Shown here in pieces: positions 11,750-22,382 of a stretch of 64,000 nucleotides of DNA. The notes beneath the pieces were generated by a model. It was not told where the DNA came from. It was given only the letters and a program-made list of their open reading frames with translations, and made no database searches. Source of the DNA: Zingiber officinale (lineage: Eukaryota; Streptophyta; Magnoliopsida; Zingiberales; Zingiberaceae); NCBI RefSeq assembly GCF_018446385.1, contig NC_055994.1, forward strand, positions 34,990,368 through 35,054,367, read 5' to 3'. The translations under genes were made by a program, and so were the position numbers. Every line of letters begins with the position of its first letter. Positions within the stretch are counted from its first letter, which is position 1.

Positions 11750-13741
11750 TGTTGGGTTTTTCGGGCCGAGAAAATCGCTTTTTCACGTCGTGAAAACCCC
11801 GAAACTCCCTAGCCAACGGATCCGTGCGAAGAGTATAGAACAAAATTTTACATGTACGAGTTTACTAACTAGATCTACACTTAGATCTACATGTTTAGAA
11901 GGTTACCCTTGTTGCGTGCCTTTTTGCGAATCTCGCTCGTCCAAGATGCGCTGGATCTCGAGTGTGTTCAAACGTACACACCTCTAGTAGTATCCACACG
12001 AACAAGAAGTGTTCTCTAACACTCAAGGATGGAGAAGAGAACACCACAAGTGTGCTAGCACTTCTTGATGCTCTCGGATAGGATTGGAAGATGAAGAAAA
12101 GAAAAGAAGAGAACACACTCCTCTAAAAACTCTATGTGACTTTCACTAACCTTTCTTCTTGGATTAGATTCACTCACCTTTCTTCTTCCTTGCTTGAAAC
12201 CCACGGCAACAGTAGCAAACGAGGAGGAAGAACCCAAGGAAGAAGATGCAACAATAAGCACACATCAATACCACAAAACAAAACCTCTCCACAAGCATTA
12301 GTGTGGCCGACCACATCTTGTAACCCCCTCATTTAATGTGGACGACCACATTAAGTGAATGGGATGTGTAACCTCCATGAGGTGGCACACCATAATAAGG
12401 TGGAGATGATGTGGCAAGATTAGTCATGCCATGTAGGATGAGTCAACCTTCATGATGTGGCAATACATCAAGTCAAGCTTGATGTTTCAACTTTCATTTG
12501 GTCAAGTCAAAATTGACCAATTTTCTTCCTTGTTGAGTTAAATCCAACCTTTGATTCAAGTCAATTTTTAATTTAATGAATCTCAATTCATTAATATAAA
12601 TTGACTCAATGAATCAAATTTAAATTAGACACATTCAACAATTGAATCTAATTGAGCCTAACTCAATAAGTCTAATTTGAATTAATCCGAATCCAATCTT
12701 TGGTGCATCATATGAACCTAATCCAATTGGTTCATCATATGAACCTAATCTCCATCCACTTGTTCTTTGTGTGTGACCCAATAGGTTCTTGTAACGTTGG
12801 CAATGTTTCTAAACTCCTTTAGAAACATAAGCAATGAGCGACATCTAGCAATACATCATTGCTACCCAAGTTACAAGAATGTTGAGATCCAACATCACCT
12901 TGTGACTACTAATTGTGACTCTTCACAATATATGACAAGTGTCCTTCTATCCTAGACATCTAGATTGATCAATGTGAGGCATAGACCGTGTCATCCTTTG
13001 ATCAATCTAAATCTTGAACTCCAAGTAGACTCACTAAAACAGATGAGCTCAATATCTCATATTGACTCATTTGGGCATGGCCATGCACTTCGTGGTCTCA
13101 CTCTATCAAGAATACCGATGTCTCTCCCGTCATATAGGAGGGATAGATCTCATCTACATCACTCACATCCCTCTACATAATTCGTTACATATCCAGTAAT
13201 CGCCTTTATAGTCCACCCAGTTACGGGTGACGTTTGACGAAACCAAAGTACATAACTCCTTATGTAGGGATCCATGGTGACTTCAGGTCCAAGGACTAGT
13301 AGTCATACTAATAGTCACATGAGAAAGTATATGACACTTATATAACGATCCATGATACTTTCTCATGGCGGGTCATTCCGTATAAATTCTCTAATGCATA
13401 CCCATGTGTCAACTTGATATCTCTATATCCATGACTTGTGAGATCAAGTCATCGAGTTGACCTACATGCTAGTCTTATTGCATTAACATTGTCCCTAAAT
13501 GTTAATATTCGACTAGGAATGATTAAGAGTAGTATTCCCTATATCATCTCACTATCGGTTCAGCTAACCGATTGATATAGGTAAGAACCTTCTACTCAAG
13601 GACGTTATTATACTTAGTTTATTTGGTACCAATACAAGTAAGTATAATAACCAAAAACCAAATGTCTTTATTTATATAGAATATAATACAACAAGTACAT
13701 AATACAATCATCAAATGATTGACTCTAGGGCTCTAGCTAAC
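11750..13741 (-). repeat. 5' LTR of the Tork-like element
   Basis: 1992 bp, minus-strand ends TGTTAGCTAG and CCCAACA. It aligns along its length with the 2004-bp solo LTR at 34374-36377. The right flank 13742-13746 (GTTTT) should be the target duplication; its partner is not in the window. Confidence 0.9.
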
Positions 13742-14045
13742 AGTTTTTATGTTGTCAATATCTCCTAGAAGGATCGTTGATCAAGAGAATTGCCTTGATG
13801 AACTAAGGGATGCTGAATCTTCTAGATCCGATGATAAAAACATTAAAACATCTGCCCAAAAGGAGAAGAAAAGTATTTCAAAGAAAAGAAGGCATGCAGA
13901 CTCCCCCATGTATGATTCTGATGGAAATGTGGCAATTGTGATTCCTCAGGGTCAATTGTTAACAGAGTTTGCAGAGTCTGCATGGGAAGATGAGGATGTA
14001 GGAGCAGCCTTGCAATTTTTGGAATTCTGCAATGCATTTTCTGAG
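13742..14045 (+). pseudogene. Exon of a DDT/CDCA7-like (zf-4CXXC_R1) gene
   Basis: An open frame from about 13749 reads through a basic, KKRR-containing region. It then reads IPQGQLLTEFAESAW and EDVGAALQFLEFCNAF, which resembles the DDT-like segment of plant proteins with a monoamine-oxidase-A-repressor R1 (CDCA7) zinc finger. Those proteins are nuclear chromatin factors. The exon ends at CTGAG followed by GTATAT, a plausible splice donor at 14046. The left side abuts the Tork-like LTR, so upstream exons are separated or lost. I found no following exon or zinc-finger sequence before the NLR gene. This is either one exon of a gene disrupted by insertions or a gene fragment. The family call is from memory of the motif. 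Confidence 0.5.
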
Positions 14046-14759
14046 GTATATTGCTGCATCACTAATGTGGTTACAGTAAACCATCACGTTAAATAAGGAT
14101 TTGTGATGCTGTTGTAGTGTCTTTGTTTCTTATTCTAGTCTGCTATTTTCGAAATAATACTGCTGTGACTGAAACTTTGTATGCAACATTGGTAGGAGCT
14201 ATGAATGATTCTCACTCAATGGCTGCACAAATTTAGGTTGCTCAATCGGTGTACAAAATATAGGTCGCTGAGTGGTTGTCCAAATTTAAGTTGCAATTGA
14301 AGTAAAGTTATATTTGGAAAACTGATTGTTATTTAGGCATTCTACTGATAATAAAATATGGTATGTTAATGTATCATAAGTCATAACATTTCCACTAACT
14401 ACGTTTATTTAGCATGGTTATGATATTTTATATAGTAACTAAATCTATATTTCTTTGATGCTTATAACTTGCAAATGATATCTTTGATGAAATTGTCCTC
14501 TATTTTCTTGCTGTTGTGAGTATTTAAGTTAACATAAGCATGCACAAGGACGGATGGAAGAGGAGTGTGGACAGTTTTGTTACTATATATAAGAATTTTT
14601 TCCTACTTTATCATTGTAAGATAAAGAGGCAACAAACTTGTAGACCATGAGAACACACTCAAAATAGTATAGAGGATAACTTTTATTTAGTTGGACAATT
14701 TATATGATGATCATGTTGTCATTTCACAAGTAATATCAAATACTGAAAAATAACTTAAA
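14046..14759. other. AT-rich non-coding stretch (intron-like)
   Basis: Follows the donor-like GTATAT. No coding frame or transposon motif was recognised. Confidence 0.4.
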
Positions 14760-16349
14760 TTTAAAAATTATAGAATATATCAAATAAATCAGATTTCCTT
14801 CTCATAGGATAGAGTCAAATATATTTACTAAAATGATCAATGAATGTAACATAACATTGGAAACTTTGATTAGACAAAATAAGTGTAGGGCCCCAAACAG
14901 CAGAATGGATTATTTCAAGTGGAAAATTAGAAATATAATCAGATGAAGAGAAAGGTAATTTATGACTTTTAGATTCCATGCATGCCCTACATGAATAAGA
15001 TGGAGAGAAGTTAATGGAAGTAGGTAAACCATACCTATTGATAATTGACTGAACAATACGAAGGAAAGGATGACCAAGTCGAACATGCCAAACTGGTTTA
15101 TTTATGCGTTCAGCAATAAAAGCTTTGATTGAAGAACTCTGAAGATAGTAGAGGTCATTTTTTATTCTCCCATAAAACACAATAGCATTTGTTCCTCTAT
15201 CCTTAATAAGATAATGATTATGATGAAACTCAAAAATGACATTGTTATCAAGACAAAACTGACATGTAGAAACTAAATTTTAGTGATAGATGGAATATGA
15301 AAGACATTGTGCATGTGAAAAGTTCGATTAGATAAATGAACATATGTGTTTCCAAGATTAACAATTTGTAAACTTTAACGATCGTCTACTTGAACCGTAT
15401 CTGAGCCATAATATGACAATACGCCTGTAAGAATATTATAATCTGATGTGACATGATGAGTTGCTCCAGTGTCAATATACCAATCAGTAGATGAAAACTC
15501 TGGGGTTTTACCAAAAGTAGGCACAGATGAGAGGAATTTAGGATTACTTGTGAAATAGATGCTTATCTTGAGGCTGTAGGACCACCAATGAAATTTGAGT
15601 CAAATGGACTAGGACATTGAATATCAAAATATCTATTTTTGAGACAAATTTTACATTTTACCCAAGACCAATCAAGTCTTTTAGGGCATATATTTATAGT
15701 AAGATCAACAATGTGACAAATATAATATAAGGTCTGAACTTTGCTTTTGGCCTCTTTGATGTCGTTGAGTATTTGACATCTAAAATAAAAATAACTTGTC
15801 CGACGGTAGCTGTTGGACGACGTCACAAGAAAGAGCTTATACCTTTTGGTTGATGGCTGTGGAGAAAAACCACAGAGACAGAATCATTTAGGATTTTTTT
15901 TTAAAAGAGAAACACAAAGATTAAGGAAGAGGAAAGAAAAACAAAGGGGTTGGCGGTGGAAGAAAATAGAGAAGAACAAGAAAATTAAAATACCTAGGAA
16001 AGAAGAAGAGGCATGAGGGAAAAAATTAAAAAGGGTTCGCCGTTTATTGGATCTCCGCCTCAAGAAGTTGAAGGAAGATAAAAAGAGATGACTCTGATAC
16101 CATGTAAGAAGAAGAATAGGGAGAGAGCAAGAAATAATATGAGAGCAATAAAATATATTGTTCATTGATATTTGCGCTAAGGACAATACAATATATAATG
16201 TTCAAAAAGTACTTGGTCAATTGACCAATTAATAAATAACAGAATTATTCTAAGAATAATTTTGAGAATTATTCTAATAATTATAACTGAATTATTAGAA
16301 TAATCCAAATACTAATTTGATTTGATTTGTTGATTTGATCCGATCAATT
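14760..16349 (-). mobile_element. Decayed Ty1/copia relic
   Basis: Minus strand carries a GAG-pre-integrase/integrase region (VWHVRLGHPF, CRACMESKSHKLPF, FIDHFSKYI; 14815-15180), stopped by TGA where a tryptophan is expected. Upstream are further fragments with repeated stops (15181-15826) and a cysteine-rich CKICLKNRYFDIQC segment. A primer site (CATGGTATCAGAGTC, 16089-16103) adjoins an LTR from 16103 to about 16349. RT and RNase H are missing on the left. Confidence 0.78.
16103..16349 (-). repeat. Short LTR of the copia relic
   Basis: Begins (plus strand) TGTAAGAAG directly after the primer site; the far end is probably near CCGATCA at 16349, but no target duplication confirms it. The length of about 250 bp fits small-LTR copia lineages. 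Confidence 0.5.
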
Positions 16350-17639
16350 CTAGTAATTCTCTTTTATCTCTTTTAACTTCAGTGATAATAGAAACTATAA
16401 ACGACAAAAGGGGTATATACCTGGGTTAGTAAAAGATTCCTTGGACGACTGCGGTTGTACAATCTTCTTTACCTAACAACCTCTGACACACTTCGCCATC
16501 TCATGATTACGGATACAAAAGGGGAGCCCTCTCCATGATGAAGGTATGCTCACTGATATCTGTAACTTTGCTCTTATGTGCGTGCTCTTATTGCTCTTCA
16601 TTCGCTCGGGCTAGGATGGACTTGAGCGTCGGAGGACCTTCGTTAGGGACTCCCCTTGTTTCAAGACGCTAATGTTTTGTTGGATCGTCTTCGTGTGTAC
16701 AGGATTGGAGGAGAAGCTTCTTTTGGAGAAAAATATCTTTTGACAATCAATCTTTCATCCACTGTGCCCAGCTCATCATCTCCGCAAGTCTCAGACAGGA
16801 TTAATGACGAATTGACAATGTAATCTACTTCCTTTGATAATTTATGTTTCCTTCATTTGATCTAGAGACAAGACTCAAGAGGTATATTTTTATTTTAGTA
16901 ATTGTTATACCCCATCTGATTGGAGATATGCTTTCTTTCAATTTTAATAGATATGTTTTATTTCTTGTGGTTCAATTGTTGTAATAGTTATAGGGTCTAG
17001 ATACTTTTTAATTTGCTCCACTTGATTAACCATGTTTCATGTGCTTTTCTATTTTTGATATCTTTTTGTTGCTTAGTTAATTACTTTGGCAGTGTATTAG
17101 TTTTTTTCTCTCAATACAAATTTGTAAATTGTGTGCAATCTTGATTACTCTGTTGTTGCGTAATTTACTTGAGAATGTGATAGGCTAAGGGCAGATATCA
17201 AGTTGGGTACTTCAATTTTGAGAAAATCATTACATAATCTTAAATTTTATTTATATGGCTACGGTATATTTCAATTTCTTTAGTTACTATTTCTTATATA
17301 AATATACACATAATTCATTTATATATTTATGTGTAATGTGTTTTTATTTCTCGAATTAGATTTAAAGTATTTAGTTAATTGTTTACATAAAAATTAATAA
17401 TCTATGTATTCTAATATATTTTTAATATTTTCATAGATTTAATTAGTAAACAATGGTTCCTAAATATCTGTAAAGAGAATAAGTATTAATTAGATGATAT
17501 TTGGCAAGTAATAATAAAATATTAATAGAAAAAAATTGATAATCTCAATTAGTATCATTGGCTTTTCGTAGAGTGAATAAAATATTGATAGAAGCACTAA
17601 TGATTTGATGAATATGGATTGAGAACTTGATCAATTTAT
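16350..17639. other. Non-coding; possible old LTR fragment
   Basis: About 16440-16830 contains GACTTGAGCGTCGGAGGACC and neighbouring text reminiscent of Tat/Athila-type gypsy LTRs; this is weak. The rest is AT-rich with no recognisable gene. Confidence 0.3.
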
Positions 17640-18320
17640 GAAAGAATAGAAGCTAAACATATGGCAAGTAAAATGAGAGTAGAAGTTATATTCAAAGAAA
17701 AACATATATTTTGAAGAAAGATGACATTTGATATACGTGATCATCACGTGATGAGATAACACAATCAACTAAATAATATTTTAGAATTAATTATTTTTAA
17801 TGGATCAAGCTATTTCTTTATTACAAACTGGATTTGAACCATTTTAAAAATATAAAATAAACTTTTATATTTTTATTTGAATTGGAGAGGTTAAGATTTA
17901 TTGCTAATGATAATTTATTGAGATGTTATAAAAATCAGAAATAACCTTTGAGGCATAAAATAGGAATTCTAATATTGGTTATGATTTTGTACATAGAGTT
18001 AATCATCTTTGCAATGTTCTTTACAAGTAAAAGTGAAAAGAGAGTTGATGTGCTAAATTTATCTAAAGAAGATGTATGGTTGTTATCCAATGCTTATATT
18101 GGCTATAGAATTTTATTAAATATATCTCTTACAATTGCAATTGTAGCCAGAAGTTTCTCCAAATTAAAATTGATTAAATTTATGATCAATTATGTCAAAA
18201 AAAGAACGGATTGATTATGTTATTCATAAAAAAAAATTAAACATCTTGATGATGAAAATTTAATCTATATTTTTGCTATGAAAATTGTTATAATATTTAA
18301 ATGATTATTTAGAATTTCTT
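17640..18320 (+). pseudogene. hAT transposase (TTF-type zinc-finger family) C-terminal relic
   Basis: Read across frames, the plus strand gives FRINYF, then MDQAISLLQTGFEPF, NLERLRFIA, and the dimerisation region IGYRILLNISLTIA followed by RSFSKLKLIKF. This is the order in plant hAT proteins annotated as TTF-type zinc-finger or zinc-finger MYM-type 1-like (usual text: AYRILLT, ERSFSKLKLIK). The longest open piece (17948-18214, 88 codons) covers only the end. Stops and shifts break the rest; no terminal repeats were identified. It is AT-enriched and clearly dead. Confidence 0.72.
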
Positions 18321-18455
18321 TTATATTATTGGATTATATTATATTATATATATATTTTAAATATTATATGCAATTTGATATTCTAATTTACATTTTATTA
18401 TTTAAGAGATCCAATTTTTAAAAATTAGCTTGGCTATACAAAATGGTCAGGTACG

Positions 18456-18517
18456 GCGATGGGCCGTAAAAAAACTGCGGCGATGGGCCGTAAACAAAAC
18501 CGCGGCGATGGGCTGTA
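18456..18517. repeat. GCGGCGATGGGCCGTAAA tandem repeat, three copies
   Basis: Three copies of a roughly 20-bp unit, the last changed to GGCTGTAAG. Confidence 0.85.
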
Positions 18518-18530
18518 AGTAAGGTCGAGC

Positions 18531-18625
18531 GGAGTTGGTCTTGATAATGACGATAAAAATAGCAGTACTGAACTGCTATTTTTAGCGTCATTACTGGACG
18601 CTGAATAAGAACAGAGACCAACTCC
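18531..18625. repeat. Foldback (nested inverted repeat)
   Basis: Outer arms GGAGTTGGTCT (18531-18541) and AGACCAACTCC (18615-18625) enclose an inner hairpin. Its arms TAATGACG-TAAAAATAGCAGT and ACTGCTATTTTTA-CGTCATTA (18545-18592) have one bulge on each side and a very short loop. It lies just downstream of the NLR-like gene. Confidence 0.85.
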
Positions 18626-18698
18626 ATCGGACGCCCTTCCTCCGTAGCTTGAACAGTTGGGACCCACTGGAGGCTGTGGGCGTGGTGAAGAAATAAAA

Positions 18699-19940
18699 TT
18701 AATGAGAAAATATCAAATACTGCCGATCGACGTTGCGGATTTGGCGACTTGAAGAGCTCCGGTGAGTTAGCACTGCTTTGGCTTGAAGCGACAGATCGCG
18801 ACCAAGGAAACCAGGCCGTCGTTCTCCAAACACAGATCCTCCAGTCGCACGTAGAAGGCGGGAGGAGAATGAATAAGGAGACGGGAGCACGAGGTTGTTC
18901 ACCAATTCCTTTTCCTCCGATCGTCCGATCGCGGAGTTAGTACTCCACGGTGGCAAGGGGTCCGGAAGTTGATCGATGGGGTTGACAACAAACTGAATCA
19001 CCGGGCCGAACGAGCGTCGGCAGACAGCACCACCTCCGCCGCTCTGCTGAGCCTGCGCTGCCGGCGGAGTTGTGACCAAAATCTTGCTGCCCGGGGAGCC
19101 CGACATCAGCGCCGCAGACAGCTTCGCCCACTCCCTTTGGTCTTCGCTCCGCACGTCGTGGAAGATGAGCAGAAACCTCTTCGACGCGATGATCGTCTCC
19201 ACCACCGGCCGGAATTCCTCCCAGCTTTTGATGCCGGCGACGTTCCCCTTGCTGGAATAATCGAGTATCCTCCTCGTCAGCCGCTCCACCTGTAAACCCT
19301 CCGACACCCCTACCCACATCTTGAGCTGGAAGTACTCGTCCACTCTCTTGTCGTGGTAGACTTGCTGGGCGAACCTCGTCTTGTCGTCGTCCACGATCCT
19401 CAGGATCGGTAAAGCAAAGCTCTCCGCCGGCTTCAACAACAACTCCACGATCCCTTCGAGCTGGCTGTTGGTTCCGTCGTCTCCGTCTTCCGGCTGCTTC
19501 CTCACCGTAGCAACACCATCTATAGCATTCAACCAATTATTGAGATCTATGACAGCTGCAGAGATGTTGTCTAACCTCGACCGGCTTCGCCTCACAGCGG
19601 CGATGCCACCCCTGAAGAAGAGGCTCCGAACTCCGCGCGGAGAAGGAGCTGCTGCCTCTGCGTGGCTATAGTGGAATTTTTCCAACAATTGCTCGGCCTC
19701 TTGAGCGGCGTGATGGAGCTCGGCGAGCAGCCCTCCCAAGGCATCATCTTTCTGTAGGATCTTCTCAGTCCTGCTCAGGATGGGACGAGCCTTGAAGAGA
19801 GAAGCCCGGAGACTCCGGAGATCGTCTTGGAACCCAACCCACGCCACAAACCGCCGCCCGACGTAGTCACTTATCATTTCTGCAATCTTTCCAGGGAAGG
19901 CCTTCGCCAGACATGCCAAGGCTGCTAGTACCACCCACAT
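18699..19940 (-). CDS. Truncated CC-NBS (NLR) protein with degenerate nucleotide-binding motifs
   Basis: 413 residues. The start at 19940 (MWVVLAALACLAKAF) is preferred over the longer frame, which runs back through a CT-microsatellite. Residues 1-145 are an Rx-type coiled-coil domain (LLAELHHAAQEAEQLLEKF, then LDNISAAVIDLNNWL). Residues 178-291 align with the first half of an NB-ARC domain. The P-loop position reads ILRIVDDDKT rather than GxGGxGKTT. RNBS-A is recognisable (FAQQVYHDKRVDEYFQLKMW); kinase-2 reads LLIFHDVR instead of LLVLDDVW; RNBS-B is intact (GSKILVTT). GLPL, MHD and leucine-rich repeats are absent; residues 292-413 match nothing I know. NLRs are intracellular immune receptors. 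This one should not bind ATP normally and may be a decoy, a helper-like remnant or a pseudogene with a long open frame. Confidence 0.72.
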   Translation of the reverse strand: MWVVLAALACLAKAFPGKIAEMISDYVGRRFVAWVGFQDDLRSLRASLFKARPILSRTEKILQKDDALGGLLAELHHAAQEAEQLLEKFHYSHAEAAAPSPRGVRSLFFRGGIAAVRRSRSRLDNISAAVIDLNNWLNAIDGVATVRKQPEDGDDGTNSQLEGIVELLLKPAESFALPILRIVDDDKTRFAQQVYHDKRVDEYFQLKMWVGVSEGLQVERLTRRILDYSSKGNVAGIKSWEEFRPVVETIIASKRFLLIFHDVRSEDQREWAKLSAALMSGSPGSKILVTTPPAAQAQQSGGGGAVCRRSFGPVIQFVVNPIDQLPDPLPPWSTNSAIGRSEEKELVNNLVLPSPYSFSSRLLRATGGSVFGERRPGFLGRDLSLQAKAVLTHRSSSSRQIRNVDRQYLIFSH

Positions 19941-19962
19941 TCTGGGCAGAGAATTGCCTCGC

Positions 19963-19966
<4 letters not shown>

Positions 19967-20004
<38 letters not shown>

Positions 20005-20012
20005 CAGAGAGA
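19967..20012. repeat. GA/CT microsatellite upstream of the NLR-like gene
   Basis: About sixteen GA units followed by GACAGAGACAGAGAGA. On the gene strand this is a CT-rich tract about 30 bp before the start codon, a common feature of plant 5' leaders. Confidence 0.9.
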
Positions 20013-21280
20013 GGCGGAACACATAAATAACCGTTAAAAGTATTTGATTGCTTTCCTAGTTGGGAAATTGCATCATCATTAACCTGCAACGAGACGGCAC
20101 GTCCATGTCATCGTTCGGTTTCTCAGAAGCTGCCTGAAGTTAAACGGGGGCTTCGACTTCAGCACGAGAAGAAGAATTCACGTATGCGCAAGATTTGTCA
20201 AATAAAGTGACTGCATTTCATTGTCAAACGCGTTTTCGATCCCAGAACGCGTTTTTTTTTCTCGATTTTTTATGCCTAATGTTTATTAATATTTAAATCA
20301 TGAACTCCATATTTATCAAATCAACCATTTCTTTTTAAAATACTGATCCTCCCTATATACACCACGTATTTCTTTAACTCCCTCAAATACTAAAATACAT
20401 TTAAAAACTGAAAAAAATAATTTTTATAGGATTTTGAAAGCACTATTCTCTCTTTTGAAAAAAAATATATATTTTTTAAAACATCACAACATATTAAATA
20501 TATATAGAATGGAATAGTCTTATAAATATAATAGTTGGTAGTTTTAGTCGCCGTAATAAATTAGTGTAATTGATACATAGCAGAATTGATCTTGGTTGTT
20601 TAAAGATCCTAAGTGAAATTATTAATTATGTTACTTTTATCCTTCCGTCAATCTAAATAATAATTATTTTAATTTATAAAATTTTATTTTCAGAAATGGG
20701 ATAAGGAAACTATTTAGTTGTAAGAAGATTTTTAATCTTATGATTGTTGTTCCTTTTTTATTTATGTATAAATATGAATAAAATATCAATTCTATAAAAC
20801 TATGAATATAAATTCTTTTTCCATTCCTATACTATTAAATTATCCAAGAAGAACAATTCTATTTGTAATTAATTTTCCATTAAGAATACAAAAGGTATTT
20901 TCAAAGAACAATCACTTGAATTCTTAACAAAAAAACACTGAAAGTAAAAAAAAAAAATTGAACTAAAATTTTCATTGTATTATATGATTCTTTATTAAAA
21001 TATTTATTCAATAAACCTCTTAAACTTTGGGCTATATCTTTTTTTATATATATATATCTAGAGAGTTATTTCATGATGATAGATAATTATGAACAATAAG
21101 CAATAAACAAAGAACAATAAAATCTAATATGGAGATTTTTTTTTTGATTTGAAATCCACTTATATAAAATCTTACATAGATATCTTGCAAGTTTAAAAAA
21201 AAAATACAACTATTATATTCAATTAAGGTTCCAAAAAACAGATAGCAATAAAATAATTAATATTTTTTATGGTAAAACTA
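20013..21280. other. AT-rich intergenic DNA
   Basis: No coding frame, RNA gene or transposon terminus was recognised. It includes a repeated AACGCGTTTT word (20228 and 20246) and several A/T runs. The NLR promoter should lie at its left end, on the minus strand. Confidence 0.5.
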
Positions 21281-21285
21281 CCAAC
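21281..21285. repeat. Target-site duplication CCAAC (left)
   Basis: CCAAC flanks the TR-GAG element here and at 26152-26156. Confidence 0.95.
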
Positions 21286-21747
21286 TGTTGGAGCAATCCC
21301 AATGGTCCGTGCGACTATGTGTTTTGGTGTTTGGGTAAAGGGTTTAAGTTAGGTTCACCCTTGTATTTGATATGTGTACTTGAGTTGTGCAGGATTGCAG
21401 GATACACATGTGACTCAGGTTGATGGCTTCGGGTCCGGTGAAGGATGGAGCATCCGAGGGACCGTGGACAAGGCAGTGAGGACAAGGGCCAAGGAAAGCG
21501 ACTTCGAGGCATACGCGAAGGATGGCATTGGGGATGAGCCGCGGGCTTGAATGCATCCGAGCGACGAGAGCCAAAGGAAGTAGGCTTGAAGGTAAAAGGT
21601 CAAAGCTGCAAAGGAAGCATCAAGTGAGTCATAAGGGTGAGGGTACGAGTGCACGAGAGATTGTACTCGGAGTTAAATCCTAGTTTTTAGGGGTTTACTG
21701 TAGCAGTATTGTAGCACAACTGTAGCGCTACTGTAGCAGTACTGTAG

Positions 21748-21898
21748 CAGTCGACTGGTGCAGTCGACTGGTGCAGTCGACTGGTGCAGTCGACTGGCAG
21801 CGAACAGAATGTCTCTGTTCGTATGGAATCGAGCCGTTGGGATGTAACGGTCGAATTTTCACTGAGGGCAGTCGACTGCATGTTTTGGCAGTCGACTG
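21748..21898. repeat. CAGTCGACTG palindrome array in the 5' LTR
   Basis: Copies start at 21748, 21761, 21774 and 21787 (13-bp period), then 21869 and 21889 (20-bp spacing). The 3' LTR has only three in the first group (25594, 25607, 25620) and retains the pair (25692, 25712). Confidence 0.95.
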
Positions 21899-21924
21899 GT
21901 AGGCGGGGTTTTCCAACCTGTGGC

Positions 21925-21932
21925 CTATAAAA
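21925..21932 (+). promoter_or_regulatory. TATA box of the TR-GAG LTR
   Basis: CTATAAAA, 27 bp after the last palindrome. It is repeated in the 3' LTR at 25748-25755. Confidence 0.75.
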
Positions 21933-22328
21933 CCAAAGCTTGGGAGCTTGGTTTGAGTTGACGAAATTAGTAGTGGGTAACCTCTAATTAGTAGTCAACT
22001 AGTGCCCTAGCAATCTAAGTGCTCTTGATCGAGTTGTGGCGAGGTTTCTCCACCGACAAGGAGGATTGTGCTAGCCGGAGTTTCCGGGGATTAATCCACC
22101 GACGGATTGAGGGATCGTCCACCTTACGGACAGCCGTGGAGTAGGAGCAAGTTATCTCCGAACCACGTAAACGAGCTTGTTAGCGGTTTGCATCCTTTCT
22201 TATTCTTATCTTTAGTTTAGCTTGTTTGTTTTGTATTTCCGCTGCGCAAGCTAACAAGTGTAGGAAGCAAGGATTTGGGGGCGCCGTCTATCCAACCCCC
22301 CTTCAAGCCGGCCGTCCGATCCCCAACA

Positions 22329-22342
22329 AGTGGTATCAGAGC
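22329..22342 (+). promoter_or_regulatory. Primer binding site of the TR-GAG element
   Basis: AGTGGTATCAGAGC directly after the LTR; complementary to initiator tRNA-Met. Confidence 0.92.
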
Positions 22343-22382
22343 GAGGTTGCTCTTCGTCGGACTAACCGCCGAGGAAGAAAAG

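Larger units (their letters stand above)
9142..13741 (-). mobile_element. Tork-like Ty1/copia retrotransposon, 5' part
   Basis: Minus-strand element: 5' LTR 11750-13741, primer site, a leader of about 1.5 kb, decayed gag, protease and integrase, cut at 9141 by the SIRE-like insertion inside integrase (after GGGYRNFM). The distal part must lie beyond the left edge. A solo LTR of the same family is at 34374-36377. The lineage label is tentative. Confidence 0.87.
21286..22328 (+). repeat. 5' LTR of the TR-GAG element
   Basis: 1043 bp. It carries four CAGTCGACTG palindromes at 13-bp period (21748-21796), a further pair 20 bp apart (21869 and 21889) and a TATA box at 21925. It differs from the 3' LTR mainly by one extra palindrome copy and about a dozen bases nearby, so insertion was fairly recent. 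Confidence 0.93.

Noticed and set aside
18937..19671. Antisense and alternate-frame open frames (199, 108, 96 codons)
   Set aside because: Shadows of the GC-rich NLR-like gene, which alone shows coiled-coil and NB-ARC motifs.
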